Origin: Galbula dea | Lineage: Eukaryota > Chordata > Aves > Piciformes > Galbulidae | Reading direction: 5' to 3' | Length of the DNA: 64,000 nt | NCBI GenBank assembly: GCA_013399015.1 | Contig: VWZX01002271.1 | Location: 310,001-374,000 of the forward strand | Shown here: positions 35,309 through 47,173 of the stretch, in pieces | How the letters are laid out: the number at the start of each line of letters is the position of its first letter | How positions within the stretch are numbered: position 1 is the stretch's first letter | The notes under the pieces: generated by a model | What the model saw: only the letters and a program-made list of their open reading frames with translations | Told to the model about the DNA's origin: nothing | Database searches by the model: none | Program-made: the position numbers and the translations under genes

Positions 35309-38300
35309 TTTAGGTAGAGATTCATTAAGAAAAACATACTCCAAATATATTTTTAGCCATGTTTAGTCTGCCAGGAAAACTCCACTCTATCTCTTCATTT
35401 GGATATCTTTGCAATCTAGATGACTCAAATCTTGCTCTCTTTATGTCTTTGAACACAAGACTTTTGCAAGAGACTAAAATCTGTTCACTGAGACTTTCCT
35501 TTCAGGGCAGCTCCATCAATACTCATGGAAATTGAATGGTTGCCTTTCCATTCCATGTTGAATCAGGTCTTTCATAACCCTAGGTGGGCACTCAGGCTTT
35601 TGTGGTCCATCTCCCAGGTAACCCTGTAGTATTTAAAGAACAGGAGCTCCATCATCTTTGATTTACTCCACACTGCTTCTCAAGAGGACTGTCTTTAGGA
35701 CTATTTTCAAGCCAGGCTAGGAGTGAGTGGAAGAAAAAGGGAGTGGTGGTGGTGGTGGTAGACTCAGTAAGCTGCTGGTTTGGGATGTGGGGGGTTTATT
35801 TTCAAGACAAAGAGGTACATAGAGCCAGAAAAGAGTGTCACCTCTTCTACAGCCTGGAATCATCTCTTCTGGGTGTGAGAAGTGCTTCTGCTGCAGTATT
35901 CAGAGAAGTTTGGGCCATGGAGGGATGCTGTACCCATGCTTTGTCTCTTCTGATCCTGATAACAACTCCAACCCTGAAACCAGATAATGCCTTCATATTG
36001 CCAGCTATCTGGCCAAGTTTTCAGCAAAATCCCTGCAGATAAGATAACTGAACTCTGTCCCTGGCTCCAATTGATTTGATTTCATGACCAGTGAGACACA
36101 AATCCCCTAGGATGTTCAGCTGATGTTCCTGCTCATTTCCCACATTCTGAAGGTGGAGATCAACTCTGAGTCATGGTTCAAGGAAAGGAGCTTGCTGATT
36201 TTAAGCCTCTTTCCAGCCACTCTGCCCATTTCAGGCACCCATTCATGGCATACCTCAACTACTGAAGTTCAAGCCTCTATTTTTTGGAAACCTTTACAGT
36301 ATCCCTAGTGTCCTGGATAAAATTCCACCACCTCTTTCCTGCTGTACTACAATGTAGTGTTCATCTCCTAAACATTACAACTGCAGGGTTGAACATATCA
36401 GTTCTACCACTGTGTGCATGCAAACACATGTTCTTCATAAGAGCAGAGCCATCTTTTTTTTGGGGGAAAAAAATGAAATATTTAGAAAACATTATGTATC
36501 TATAGCTTTATAATTATCTTCATTAGGAACACTTCATATTTTGACCTTTGGCAAATCCAGATTTTCTTAGCTGTTCCCTATGGCAATTATATTCTGATTA
36601 TGAAAGGGACTGTTACTTGGGAAGATGAATCATATCTTCTGTGCAGAGCCTGGCTACCACATCCATTAGGATTTCCTATTTTAAAATAGTCTGGAAAATA
36701 AAATGCTATAAGCAACTAGTTGCTCTAACATGCATAGGCTTTTTTTACTGGGTCAGAGTGATTTTCTTCATTAAAAATTGCTGCTAAAAGGGCTGCCCAA
36801 TTTGTATATATGATCCAGCTATTGACAGGAGAGACCTGTGCACGCTCAGAATTAAATGCTATAAAATGGAAGTCATTGAAACAACACACTAGTCACATTA
36901 TGATGTTAATTAGCAGGTCTTGATGTTATTCACCCTTACATTTTGATGGCCTGGAAATGGTAAAAGGATCAGATAATACATATATTTTATAACTCACAGA
37001 ACTGTACCTGGTTACTTGTAAGCTCATGCTACTCAGGATGGCACAAAGGAGAACATTCTCCTCACTTCAGCTTTCTGTGGAATAATTCAGCTACACAGCG
37101 AACAGCAACAATGTCCCTGGTAAATGTACCCCTGTATGTTATATGTTGCTGTATGAAAAATCAACATTTCTAGTTATCATCTCAGTTTGATCATTGGGAA
37201 CCTGAGCTTGAGGCTCAGCTTTTATCTGTTCTTCAGAGATCTCTGGCTTGACTCTTGAACTCCTGTTCACTCCTATTCAGACAAGGGGCAATGTTTCTCC
37301 TGACTACCATGGGAACAGTGCTGGGCCATTAATGTGTATTTGACATAGAGAAGCAGACTAATTGAAGTCAAAATGGTCTTAGAGGTCTAGTTAGGTTGAT
37401 TTTAATGAGGATTTTTAAAGCTGTCATACTTTTTCCATGGGATTTATTTTTTTCCTTAACAGCAATGTGAGATATAAAATGTTCAACCAGTCTTTTGTGT
37501 TTTCTCAATGCCAGAGCATCTCTGCACTGCACAAATTCTTAATAAAAACCCCATAAAATAAATCAAAAGCACAAATGAAAGCCAACCCCTTTCTCTTCCC
37601 TTTCTTTAATCAGGCCTCTCCATGAGTAGGGAGTGCACTTTGCCCAATTGAATTTCCTTTCACTCAAAACTTCCTGAAAAGCAAACATTAATGGAGATGC
37701 AATCTCTAGAGCAGAGTCAACTTCCTTTGAAATTCAAGTGACTACACAGAGAATTATTTCTTTTCTCTTTTTCTTTTCCCCTAGATCTATTCTGCAGTAG
37801 CAATGCAGCTTTGCAAATGGCATCAATGGCAACCATTCAACACCTGAAATTGCAGCAGGCAAATTCTCTTCTGCTAATTGCCAAATTAACTTGTGTCACT
37901 GTTTCCAGAGGATGTTTACCCCTGGGAAGAGGACTGAGCCCAGGTATGGGCATCCTGGCCCACCTTTCATTGAGCAGTATCTATTAGTTTGATTAAAGTT
38001 AATAAAGCAGGAAGAGATTTAGCAAATGGGACTTATGTTCTGAGATAATTTCCTTTGGAATGAATGAACATGAGATGTGGAGAAGTAATTACAGGAATTT
38101 GCTGAAGACCTCTAGGGTGAAATGCACATGACCACAGCACACTGTCTGGAGAAGCAGAATGAGAAAGAAAACAGAGCCAGCAACAGAGAAACTTCAATTA
38201 GCCAGAAGTAAATTGGGAACAGCCTGTGGTAATACTGCCAGGATGTTGATAAGGATGCAGAGCCAAGGCAGTGTTGCTAGAGATCCAGTTGGTAAGCAGG

Positions 38301-38450
38301 TGGCAAGGGGGGGGGGCAGAGAAAAAGATGTCAGCTAAGTGCTAGGAGGGTATCTGCCATCCTGCTGCTTGTGTCCCTCAGTGCCTTACAACTGGAGCAT
38401 CTCCTATGGTAGAGCAAGGTGTCACCCAACACCAGCACTCATCCAGTCAA
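35309..38450. other. Repeat-poor non-coding stretch
   Basis: Roughly 3.1 kb without a CR1 or LTR that I can see. From about 36505 to 38450 it also lacks any open frame above 60 codons. It contains many AT-rich, TTAAT/ATTA-rich words. A (GTG)n run lies at 35743 and a G10 run at 38307-38316. I see no direct evidence of function. Confidence 0.5.
35743..35759. repeat. (GTG)n microsatellite
   Basis: Five to six GTG/GGT units within a G-rich context. Confidence 0.85.
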
Positions 38451-38513
38451 GGGTGGACTAGAAAGGTCTAGATGATCTTTTCAGGTCCCTTCCAACTCCT
38501 AATATTCTGTGAC
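38451..38513 (+). mobile_element. CR1 LINE 3'-end fragment
   Basis: Terminal CR1 block: GGGTGGACTAGAAAGGTCTA, GATGATCTTTTCAGGTCCCT, TCCAACTCCTAATATTCTG and TGACTT. Sense orientation, about 60 bases. Confidence 0.8.
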
Positions 38514-39328
38514 TTGTCACATCTTAGATACTTCTACTTAATTTTGTTCTCTATTTCCTAGAGCAATTGCATTTCTTTATTTCTCACTGTATTTATTGTT
38601 CTGTGTTTCAAGAGTAATTTTTAGAATACAAAATAACAATAAGCAGAAGAGTTTTAAACTATAAAGCAATGCACTCCTTAGCATTTCACTGCTGTTTTTG
38701 TCTGATCTGGTACTTGTTTACTCTGATGAACTCTGAGAGACTCTGACAGGACTTAGCTGCACTCTTTTAATCTAGGAGTATAGCCTATAATCAATAAGGA
38801 AGGCTTTTAAAACCATCAATAATTTATTCAAAATTATTCTGTTTTCCAGCCTTCCAGGAACACTGTTTGTGACTCAATGTAATTTCAACATAAATAACAT
38901 GTTAATTTTACCCTTCTGCAACTGTAATGTTGTTACTGCAATATGAATTAATACTGAAAAGCTACAATTCATTCTGTTGCATGAAATATTAAAGAGACTG
39001 CTAGATGTTATATACTTGTCATCATGCTTATGCCAGTTTGAAGCTCAGCAGTTTCTGGGGCAGATCTAGATGGCACAGAGCAAGTCTTAGCACACCATAG
39101 GCTGAAGGAAGGGTCTCAGGGTGTGGTTTGCAGCTCCTCTGCTATGGAAAATGCTGCTCTCACCTGAAAAGTGGTTCAGTGAAAATGCTGGCACTGAGCT
39201 TCACAGGAACTGCCTCTCAGTGATTCCTTTCCAAGTGTGTTCAGTTTAGAATTCAAGGGTGTTTCTTCAACAGCCACTCAGCAAATTCACCTTAGGATCT
39301 GAGATTCAAGCTAGTTCACACACACAGG

Positions 39329-39401
39329 ATGACAGAATGTTAGGGGTTGGAAGGGACCTCAAAAGATCACCTAGTCCAACCCCCCTGCCACAGCAGGATT
39401 C
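39329..39401 (-). mobile_element. CR1 LINE 3'-end fragment
   Basis: Antisense terminal block: ATGACAGAATGTTAGGGGTT, GGAAGGGACCTCAAAAGATC, CACCTAGTCCAACCCCCCTG and CCACAGCAGG. It is followed at once by a TTCC-rich run (about 39405-39430). Confidence 0.85.
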
Positions 39402-41349
39402 ACTCCTTCCTTCCTTCTTTCCTTCTATCCTGATCTCAGTCTCCCATTTCACTGCTTGATCTAGACTAACAAAGACACAGCTGTGGTTCTGTACCCTAAA
39501 GAATACAATATGCTCCCCACTGCACTCAGAGGTGACAAGGCTAGAGTTGCTGAGCTTGACTCACAAAGGAGAATCAAATTGCACCCCAGAATATACCTGT
39601 CCTCCCTGAAAAGCAACATAAAGGAGCACTACAAATTTCCTGTGTGTAGGGAATGTCTGTAGATCCAGCATTATTAATTTAGGTGGCTTCATTTTTTCTG
39701 GCTGCCATTTCAAAATAGATGGACAAGCAGATGCCCTGGGACTACTTCTGTAGCATGCATCAAACTCCATTTTCTAGACTTAGAAGAAACTTGATAAAGC
39801 ATAAGGAAATAGCTTTATTAACTAATTGAAAAACTGCTGTCTGAACACACCCATGGAAGATGACATCCTCAACAGAGCTATTAGCATTAAAAGCACAAAT
39901 CTCTTTAACTTGTTTGCATGGACATGGATGTGATAAATATTTTGCTGGTAAGAGGATTATTTCCTGAACAAGAAAAACAGCTTTTTGTAGCTGTCTCTCT
40001 TTCCAGCCCTAGCACTGGCCTTATTTGATGTCATTTTACCTTCAGATTGGATTTTCACTCTCTCTCTCACCTAAGCTCAGAACTATATTAATGATACCCA
40101 GCATTTCAGGGCAAGAACAACCTCTGCATCCAGCCTGTGGGACATCACCCTGGGCTTGGGGTCACTGAACCTCACCACATCTGATGGGACTGTGCAGTCC
40201 TGAACAAGAACTGAAATGCTATTTCTTTTCCTGACAGAAATAAGACTCCTCTGCCCACCCTGCTGGACAGTTAGGAGAATATCCTTTGGTTTTATCCTTG
40301 CTTTGCTGTTAATGATGATTTAAGTTGTGCAAGAAACCTCTTATGCTACTTGCTAGGCTTGAGCTCAATGAACACCTCCAAACCCTACCTCTGTGAGCAG
40401 CTTGCATGGGGATGCTCCCTAGACAGTCACAGCTTGTTTTGTGCCACCAATTCACACAAAGGACAGAGGTCAGGAGCCTTTAAGGTTCAACAGCATAAAT
40501 CATCACCAAAAAATGAGCAGAGAGAACAATACCTGCAAAGTTTTCATTTCCCAGGGTTGATAATGAGGGTTAATTATTGACTGTTAGATGGGAAAGGTGA
40601 GTTTTGAGGGTTGAACTCACCCCTTGTCTTCTTGTTTTGCTTTAACTTGCAGAACTTCCCATCAGGTTCTCCACATTATTCTTCCTCCTGTGTGGATCAC
40701 ACAATGGTGTGATAAAGCCATGTTTTTGACATCTGTCTGATTTCCATGACAACAGATTATGAAACAAGGTAGAGTGAAGCATGTGAGCTAAGAACTAAGA
40801 AAAACCATGAAACTAAATGAAGATTTAACCAATCTGAAGAACAGCAACAAAGGCTGGCAAGGAAGCATCTAACAAAGGTATTATTTCCTTTATAGGAGGA
40901 ATGTTTTTGCTCTCTGCCATCCAGACATTATAGGTTATAAGTACAACCCAAAAAGAGCCCTGGTCTAGCCTGTATCCCTCACTAAGCAAGTCTGGGACCT
41001 TCCCTGCAGGGAGGAGAGCAGTGCTGAGGGTAACCCTCACTCTTGTCACTAGCCAACACCTCCTCTGAACCAACTCCAGCACCAGAGGACCATGACCAGC
41101 ACACCTATATGTCAACCACCAAATACTAGTCCTTCCTTTTATGAAAACCCTGACCTAGAAGGAAAGCTGGGAAGGAGTGTGAGCTGCTTTATAAGGACAA
41201 AATAGTCTGCAGGGACAGACAAGTTTCCAGTGCCTAAGAGGTGACTGGAGGGAAGAGGTTAGGCTGTTTCCCATGCCTGCTGTGAATTGGAAACAAAGAA
41301 GTCATGAATCCTGATGGAAGTAAGAGATACTTCAATTTTGAGGAAAGCT

Positions 41350-41497
41350 TAATGGAGTCACCATCCCTGGAGGTATTTAAGAGATATGTAGACATGGTGT
41401 TTAGGGATATGATTTAGTGGTGGACTTGGTTGTGCTAGGTTAATGGTTGGACTTGATGATCTTAAAGGTCTCTTCCAGCTAAAACAATTCTATAATG
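41350..41497 (+). mobile_element. CR1 LINE 3' fragment, subfamily B
   Basis: Sense-orientation tail: AATGGAGTCACCATCCCTGG, AGGTATTTAAGAGATATGTA, the GGTGTTTAGGGATATGATTT block, GTTAATGGTTGGACTTGATG, ATCTTAAAGGTCTCTTCCAG and AACAATTCTATAATGG. Confidence 0.92.
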
Positions 41498-42630
41498 GTC
41501 TCTGCAAGAAAATACTATGGACTCTCCAAAACAGGGGACAAGAAGAGTTCAGAGAAGCACCTGCCAAGGCTCTGTCAGAGAGAGCTGGTCCTCTTTGGGA
41601 GTGGGAAAGGATTGCACAATCTTTCTGAATCTCTGCAAGCTCAATTTTCTACTGTATTCAGACCACAAGCAGTGAAGATTCCTCAATTCTTTAGCCAAAG
41701 TGATTTCAGCTTCAGTAGTTTGCTTGTACCACTTGCTTAAGTTCATAAAGTATGTCACAGCAGGCTAAGCTGGACATCTTGAAGGACTGCCAAAGAAGGC
41801 AAGCAAAGAAAATAACTGTAATCCACAGTACTTTGGAATGAAGAGGCATAAATAAGGGTTAAAGCCATGGAGACAGAGAGAAAGAAATCACGGGAAGAGA
41901 CCTAAGTGACCAAGCAAATAACTGGTATTTAGATTCTCTGTTACTGTTTCCAGAGTGAATAATAATGGGAAGACTGATGCTGTCTGATTTTCAAGGGCTA
42001 TCTTAAATCCATCTTAGGGAAGTAATTCTGAATACACCTGGATTTCCTTCAGGAATTTCCTTTCTGCAGGTGAGGAGGTTGCTTAGAGGGACAGGAAAGC
42101 AGCTCTGCTCAGTGTAGTTCACCGCCTTGGATTGCAGCGAGAGCAGCTCTGAGCTGGGAGAGAAGTCAGGGAGAAATCCAGGGGAATTCTGCAACATTTG
42201 TCAAGAGCTGTGGGAGCTCAATTTGGCACAGGCAGGGGCATAATAAAGCTGGAGTTACTTTTGGGTCTTTGCACACAGCAATATGAATCTTAGCAGTAGC
42301 TCAATTGGTGCTCGGTTTATGTGTGCAACATTAATAGAGTTTTAATATACTGGCACCAGATAAAAGGAACTTCAGCAACACCCAGAAGAGAAAGTGGCAT
42401 TGCACAACACACAAAAGAAATACACTTGTGGCATTTTACACTGCTCTGGGAAGTTGTGTGAGAGGTCAGTAGAGGTGAAACACAGGTTACACAGCCTTGA
42501 AGATTTGTTAGCTGTAGAAAATAATTGTTACTGGACTAGAGACCAAAAAGTGTAGGGATATGTGCATCTTGCTGCAACTCAAACACTAAAGGGCTTCCAA
42601 AGCATGGGAAAATCAGGCTGCACTAAGTTA
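41498..42630. other. Unique non-coding DNA
   Basis: Short chance frames only. No repeat or RNA gene was recognised. Confidence 0.5.
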
Positions 42631-42790
42631 ATTCTAGATCTAGAATTTAAGCTAGTTAAATTCTCTATCAGGAATTTAAGCTGGTAAAATTCTTTCTCTA
42701 GCATTTAATCTATTTTAATTCCAGATCTAGAATTTAATCTAGTTTAATTCTGCATTTATAATTTACTCTAGATTCATTCTAAATCTATCC
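42631..42790. repeat. 29-bp minisatellite, about 5.5 units
   Basis: Unit starts (ATTC) fall at 42631, 42660, 42689, 42718, 42747 and 42776, always exactly 29 apart. The unit is roughly ATTCTAGATCTAGAATTTAA plus TCTAGTTTA. Units 1 and 4 keep TCTAGAATTTAA or AGATCTAGAATTTAA, and the others carry substitutions but no indels. Unit 1 contains a perfect 16-base palindrome, ATTCTAGATCTAGAAT. Confidence 0.9.
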
Positions 42791-44058
42791 TTTTGTATAT
42801 TCTTTTATTGCAGTTACAGCCACTGGCTGAGCTCACTCACTTCTTTATTTTAATGGCCTTAAATCACTCTAGCTACCTAGAACCTCTTGCAAACACCACC
42901 CCTAGACATCCCTGGGTAACTTGAAAACCACTTTTTTCTTATGGGGAGAGGTTTGCTCATGGACTGTTCAATTCTGTAGCAAATGCTGAACCAAATCAGA
43001 GAGGGTAAAAAGCTGAATACTGAAGCACAGGACTTTGGCAGCTTCCATTAACAGGGCTTTCAATTAGGCACTTTCTAGGTATCTTCTTGTGCTGGATAAA
43101 TAAAAGTTTTCTCTCTGCCTCTACTTCTCTCTTTGCCACCAGTGTGCTCATAATTATTAGACTCTTTTTGGCTGCAAGCTCTACTTTCTTTTTTTCTTTG
43201 TTTTGTTTATAATATGTTTGCCCAACAGCTAGTGAAATCAACTCTTCAAGCTGAGGATTAATTCTGATATATTTAAAATGCTGAGATTCTCTTCTGACTG
43301 GTGTGAATGAGCTGCTCCTAGAGGAGGAACCAGCCTTCCAGAGGAGCACATCCATTCAGCAGGGTTAACAGCAAGCTCCAACCTTATTTTGGGTAGCTGG
43401 TGTTTTTCATGCAAACTGCATCACAAATGTTACATGGAGTTATCAAGTTAATATAAAAAGCAGATGGAGAGAAATTAAAAGAGATAGTCAAGGGAGAAGA
43501 GATGAGATATAAAAATAGATGGAACTGGTGAAGCATGGAAGTTGCAGCAAAGCTGTTCCAGATGCCAGGAGCTACTCCAGAGAGAAGTCTCATCCCAGCA
43601 ACAGGGAGTGGCAGGGAAGTGCACTGAGCAGTTTAAGGGACTGTAAAAAAAACCTTTAATGCCTGCCTCCAAAAATAAGCAAACACTCTTCTGAAATCCT
43701 CATTTCTTGCAAATGATATAATGAACTTAAAGGAAGCATAAAGGATTTACTCTCAATATTGGCAGTCAGACAAAATTTCACACCTTATTTATTAATATCC
43801 TATCCAGAAAGTATAGAGAGAGAGATTTATCATTTGAAGACAATGAGCAAAAAAGCAAGAGTGTATGGACTTGTATTAGGGACACATACTTTCCTTTGCA
43901 CCACACAAACTCTTTAAATACTATTTGCTTAATTTATTAAAGGTCTTAACACATACTCAGATTTATTTCCTCATCCACTTCTTCTTTGGGATTCAAATAC
44001 TGTGGATGCCATAGCTTCTGCTTTCCACTAGGCTGACCAGCAGCTCCTCCTGTATGAA
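42791..44058. other. Unique non-coding DNA
   Basis: A minus-strand frame of 119 codons (42996-43355) is Lys/Glu-rich but overlaps another open frame on the same strand and has no splice or domain support. I do not call it a gene. Confidence 0.45.
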
Positions 44059-44640
44059 ACAATGGATTTATGGGTGTGTATATATGTGTAAATATATGTA
44101 TTTGGGTTGTGTGTTTATATATATGTAAATATATATATATGTTTACATATATGTATTTTCCTGATCCCCAGAGGGTTGAAGATTGAAGTAATAGATGTGT
44201 GTATACATCTATATGTGTAAATATATAGATGTGGGGTGTATATATATATATATATATGTAAAAATATATATATGTATATATATATATGTCCCTGGTCCTC
44301 ACATGGACAAAGGTTGAAATAACAGATATGTGTCTATGCATATATACATGTAAACATATATTTGGGTTATGTGTGTGTCTATATATATGTAAACATATAT
44401 ACATATGTTTATATACATATATTTCCCTGGTCCCCACAGGGGCAAAGGTTGAAATAGTAGAGATATGTGTGTGTACATAGATATATGTAAATATTTATTT
44501 GGGGATATATATATGTGTGTGTGTGTAAACATCTATACATATGTTTACATCTCTGTATTTCCCTGGTCCTCACAGGGACAAAGGTTGAAAGACTAGCTCT
44601 ATGTATGTGTACATATATAGAGACAGATTTGCAATCCTCC
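44059..44640. repeat. Large minisatellite, about 130-136 bp period
   Basis: A roughly 30-base core (CCCTGGTCCTCACAGGGACA, then AAGGTTGAAA) recurs at 44160 (as CCTGATCCCCAGAGGG), 44290, 44425 and 44561. The spacings are 130, 135 and 136. Between cores lie about 100 bases of TATATG, TGTGTG and ACATATATG-like sequence, itself similar between units. A partial unit precedes the first core from about 44059. The His/Ile/Tyr-rich open frames of 64-163 codons here are the translation of this array. Confidence 0.88.
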
Positions 44641-46989
44641 TTTCCAACATGAGGAGCTAACAAGAGTAGAGTAGGAAACTGTGTCACTTTGTTATAACCT
44701 CATTGACCACACTGATGAATATAACTTTATTAGAAGGAGTAGATGTTATCTTAACCCCTTGAGGGATCTCAGATGCCTAGCTGAATTTCCCAGCAGCTAT
44801 TATCTAATATTTCAATCTTGCTGTTATGTACAACAGGAACAAAAAAAAACAACCCAAGCATTTTTTTCCTCTTTCCTGCAGTGAGTCATTAGCCTTCACA
44901 ACGTTGCTTATTCTCTTAGGACTGTCTGTCACAACATGAGCAGAGTCAATCTTCTCTGCTTTACAAGTATTTTTACACATATCATCTCTGTTTTGTCTTT
45001 CATTGGAGTATTTGCAGCCTTTGATGCAACCCACAGTGATGCCTGCTACAGACATCCTCACCTGAAGGCTTCATTTCTAGGCTGAGATGTGTTACTTTCC
45101 AAGGGAGCCAAAGTGTTTCCCAGAAGACACTTTAGACTGGAGGAGCTCTCTGTAACACTCTCCCCATCAATACAAAGCTTGGACAAAGTAAGACTATAGC
45201 AATTAGATGGCATTTGTGGCCATTACCATCAAAGAACAGTATATTAATGATGTTCTACAGAACTATTTCCCAGTATTTCCTTAGAAACTCTTGTTGGGTC
45301 TGCCCATAAATGTCTCCTAAAAGCTATAAATATTCAAGAAAGGAAGTCAGTTAGATATAAAGACCCCTAATAGGCACTATGAATGAATTCTGCACTGTAT
45401 AATAGCCAGGCACCTGTGAAAAATGGCAAGAGGATGGGATCTATACATTATATATGAGGCACTTTGCTACAGCTGCAAAGAGTTCTAGTTATTCAGCCAA
45501 GCTAGAAAATTAAAACAAGAGCATGTAACAAAAATGACTCTTGAATTGGGTCTGCTCTGATGTTGCTTCTTCCTCAGCCATCATGATAATCATTAGTTTG
45601 GGGCTAAATCGATCCAGAGAAGCTCATCAATTCAAAGAAGATGCAAATAAATAAATCCAAATTAGATGCAAGTTCAGCTCCCTTGTATTTATTGAACTTA
45701 TCCAAGTTACTGGAAATGTTTCTGTGATCAGAGGAAATGAGTAGTTCCAAGGAAATGCAACAGGCAGGGTTGGACACTTGAGATGTCCTTGAGATTTCAA
45801 TGAGGCTGTGCTCATTTTCAATATGCAGCTAATAAAATCATGGCAATTTTCATAAACTCTTAGGTTTTCTCTCTCCTTCCTTCCTCCCTTCATTCTTTTT
45901 CTTTTAATCAGTGGCAAAGCAAAACTTGCTTCAGGTCCTTGGCTCACGTTGACATTAATACAAATTTGTCATGGGCATTGAGGGAAGCAATTTGTAGCTG
46001 CAAAACACATCAGAAAAGGTCTGGCTGGCACAACCACCAGATTTACAGGAGGCTCCTGCAGAGGTCCTGAACCCACACAGCCTTGTGGAGGCTAATGAGC
46101 CATCCATAAATTACCCTGACTAAAGATCTGGCATCTTCACACTTGATTGTCCTCAGCAGCAGATCTGCAAGTGATGGACTGCCTGGTGCAAACTCCTTGC
46201 CAGGACACTGTCATTCACTGCACAGGAGCTCTGTGCTTCAGGAATGGTATTAAACAAACAAAGGGATGATCTCTCCTGTCAGGACAGAGTTGTTACAGCA
46301 TCCTACCTGCTCAGCTCAGCTGGCTGAAGGCATCTGAGCCAGGCTGTGCAGGAACCAGGAGTGATCCACCAGCATGCTGTTGGGTGGGTACTGAAGCACT
46401 GGGCATCACTCTGTAAAATGTGCTTGGAAATCAAAAACCAGAGACTATATTTGCTTTTTTTCTTGGGTTTATTTTTTCTAGGTACAGAACTTTCTCTCTC
46501 ACAGTTCTGCCTCAGATAGGTTGAGAAATTTACTGGTGGCTGGAAAAAAAAAAAAAGATATGAGAAAATCTGTTCTCAACTCAGCCATAGGATCCCACTG
46601 CTGAGAGTAAAATCTCAATATCAGAGAAGCACAGGAAGAGTTCTTGTTTCTCTGATCATCTCTGTGAAAGCCTGACACAACATCTCTTTAAGAGGCTTCA
46701 GTCACTTGTGTTCCATGGCAGACTTGAGAAACCTGAGATGTCTTTGTGTTTGTATCAGTAGCCTTCAGCACAGAGCAGCTTTAGAGCTGGGTGACACCCA
46801 GCCCCTTCTTGGCTCTCTGTGGCAGGTGTCTGTCTCTTTGGAAACACCATTCTTGTTGTTTCTGTTGAAGATAGCCTTGTGCAACTCTTATTACACCTGA
46901 GCATTGATTGAGTGGGAGAAAAGCTACATCTGAACATCCCCAGAAATCACTTCAGCTTCCACCAGTCTAACTCCAGCACCTGCTACAGA
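44641..46989. other. Unique non-coding DNA
   Basis: Chance frames up to 106 codons. An A13 run lies at about 46542-46555. No repeat family or RNA gene was recognised. Confidence 0.5.
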
Positions 46990-47173
46990 GCATTGAGTCC
47001 AGCTGCTAAGCCAACACTGCCATGCTCACCACTAAACCATGGCCCCAGGCACCACATCTCCATGGTTTTTGAACACTTCCAGGGATGGTGACTTCACCAC
47101 TGCCCTGAGCAGCCTGGGCCAGTGCCTGATAACCCTCTTGGGGAAGAATTCTTCCTAATGTCCAACCTGAACA
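46990..47173 (-). mobile_element. CR1 LINE fragment, subfamily B
   Basis: Antisense CR1: GAGTCCAGCTGCTAAGCC, CACTGCCATGCTCACCACTA, AACCATGGCCCCAGGCACC, the ACACTTCCAGGGATGGTGAC block, CTGAGCAGCCTGGGCCAGTG and TCTTCCTAATGTCCAACCTG. The extreme 3' end (the GGTTGGAAAAGACC block) is missing or unrecognisable on the left. Confidence 0.9.

Noticed and set aside
34837..35313. 158-codon plus-strand frame
   Set aside because: Most of it is antisense CR1 (34965-35308).
40103..40136. Possible antisense CR1 end (CAGCATTTCAGGGCAAGAAC)
   Set aside because: Only the rough pattern matches, and there is no GGTTGGAA core.
42996..43355. 119-codon Lys/Glu-rich minus-strand frame resembling a coiled coil
   Set aside because: A second frame on the same strand is also open over part of it, and there is no splice pattern or known domain. 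Frames of this length are expected by chance in 64 kb.
43946..44687. His/Ile/Tyr-rich minus-strand frames up to 163 codons
   Set aside because: They are the translation of the TA/TG-rich minisatellite array.
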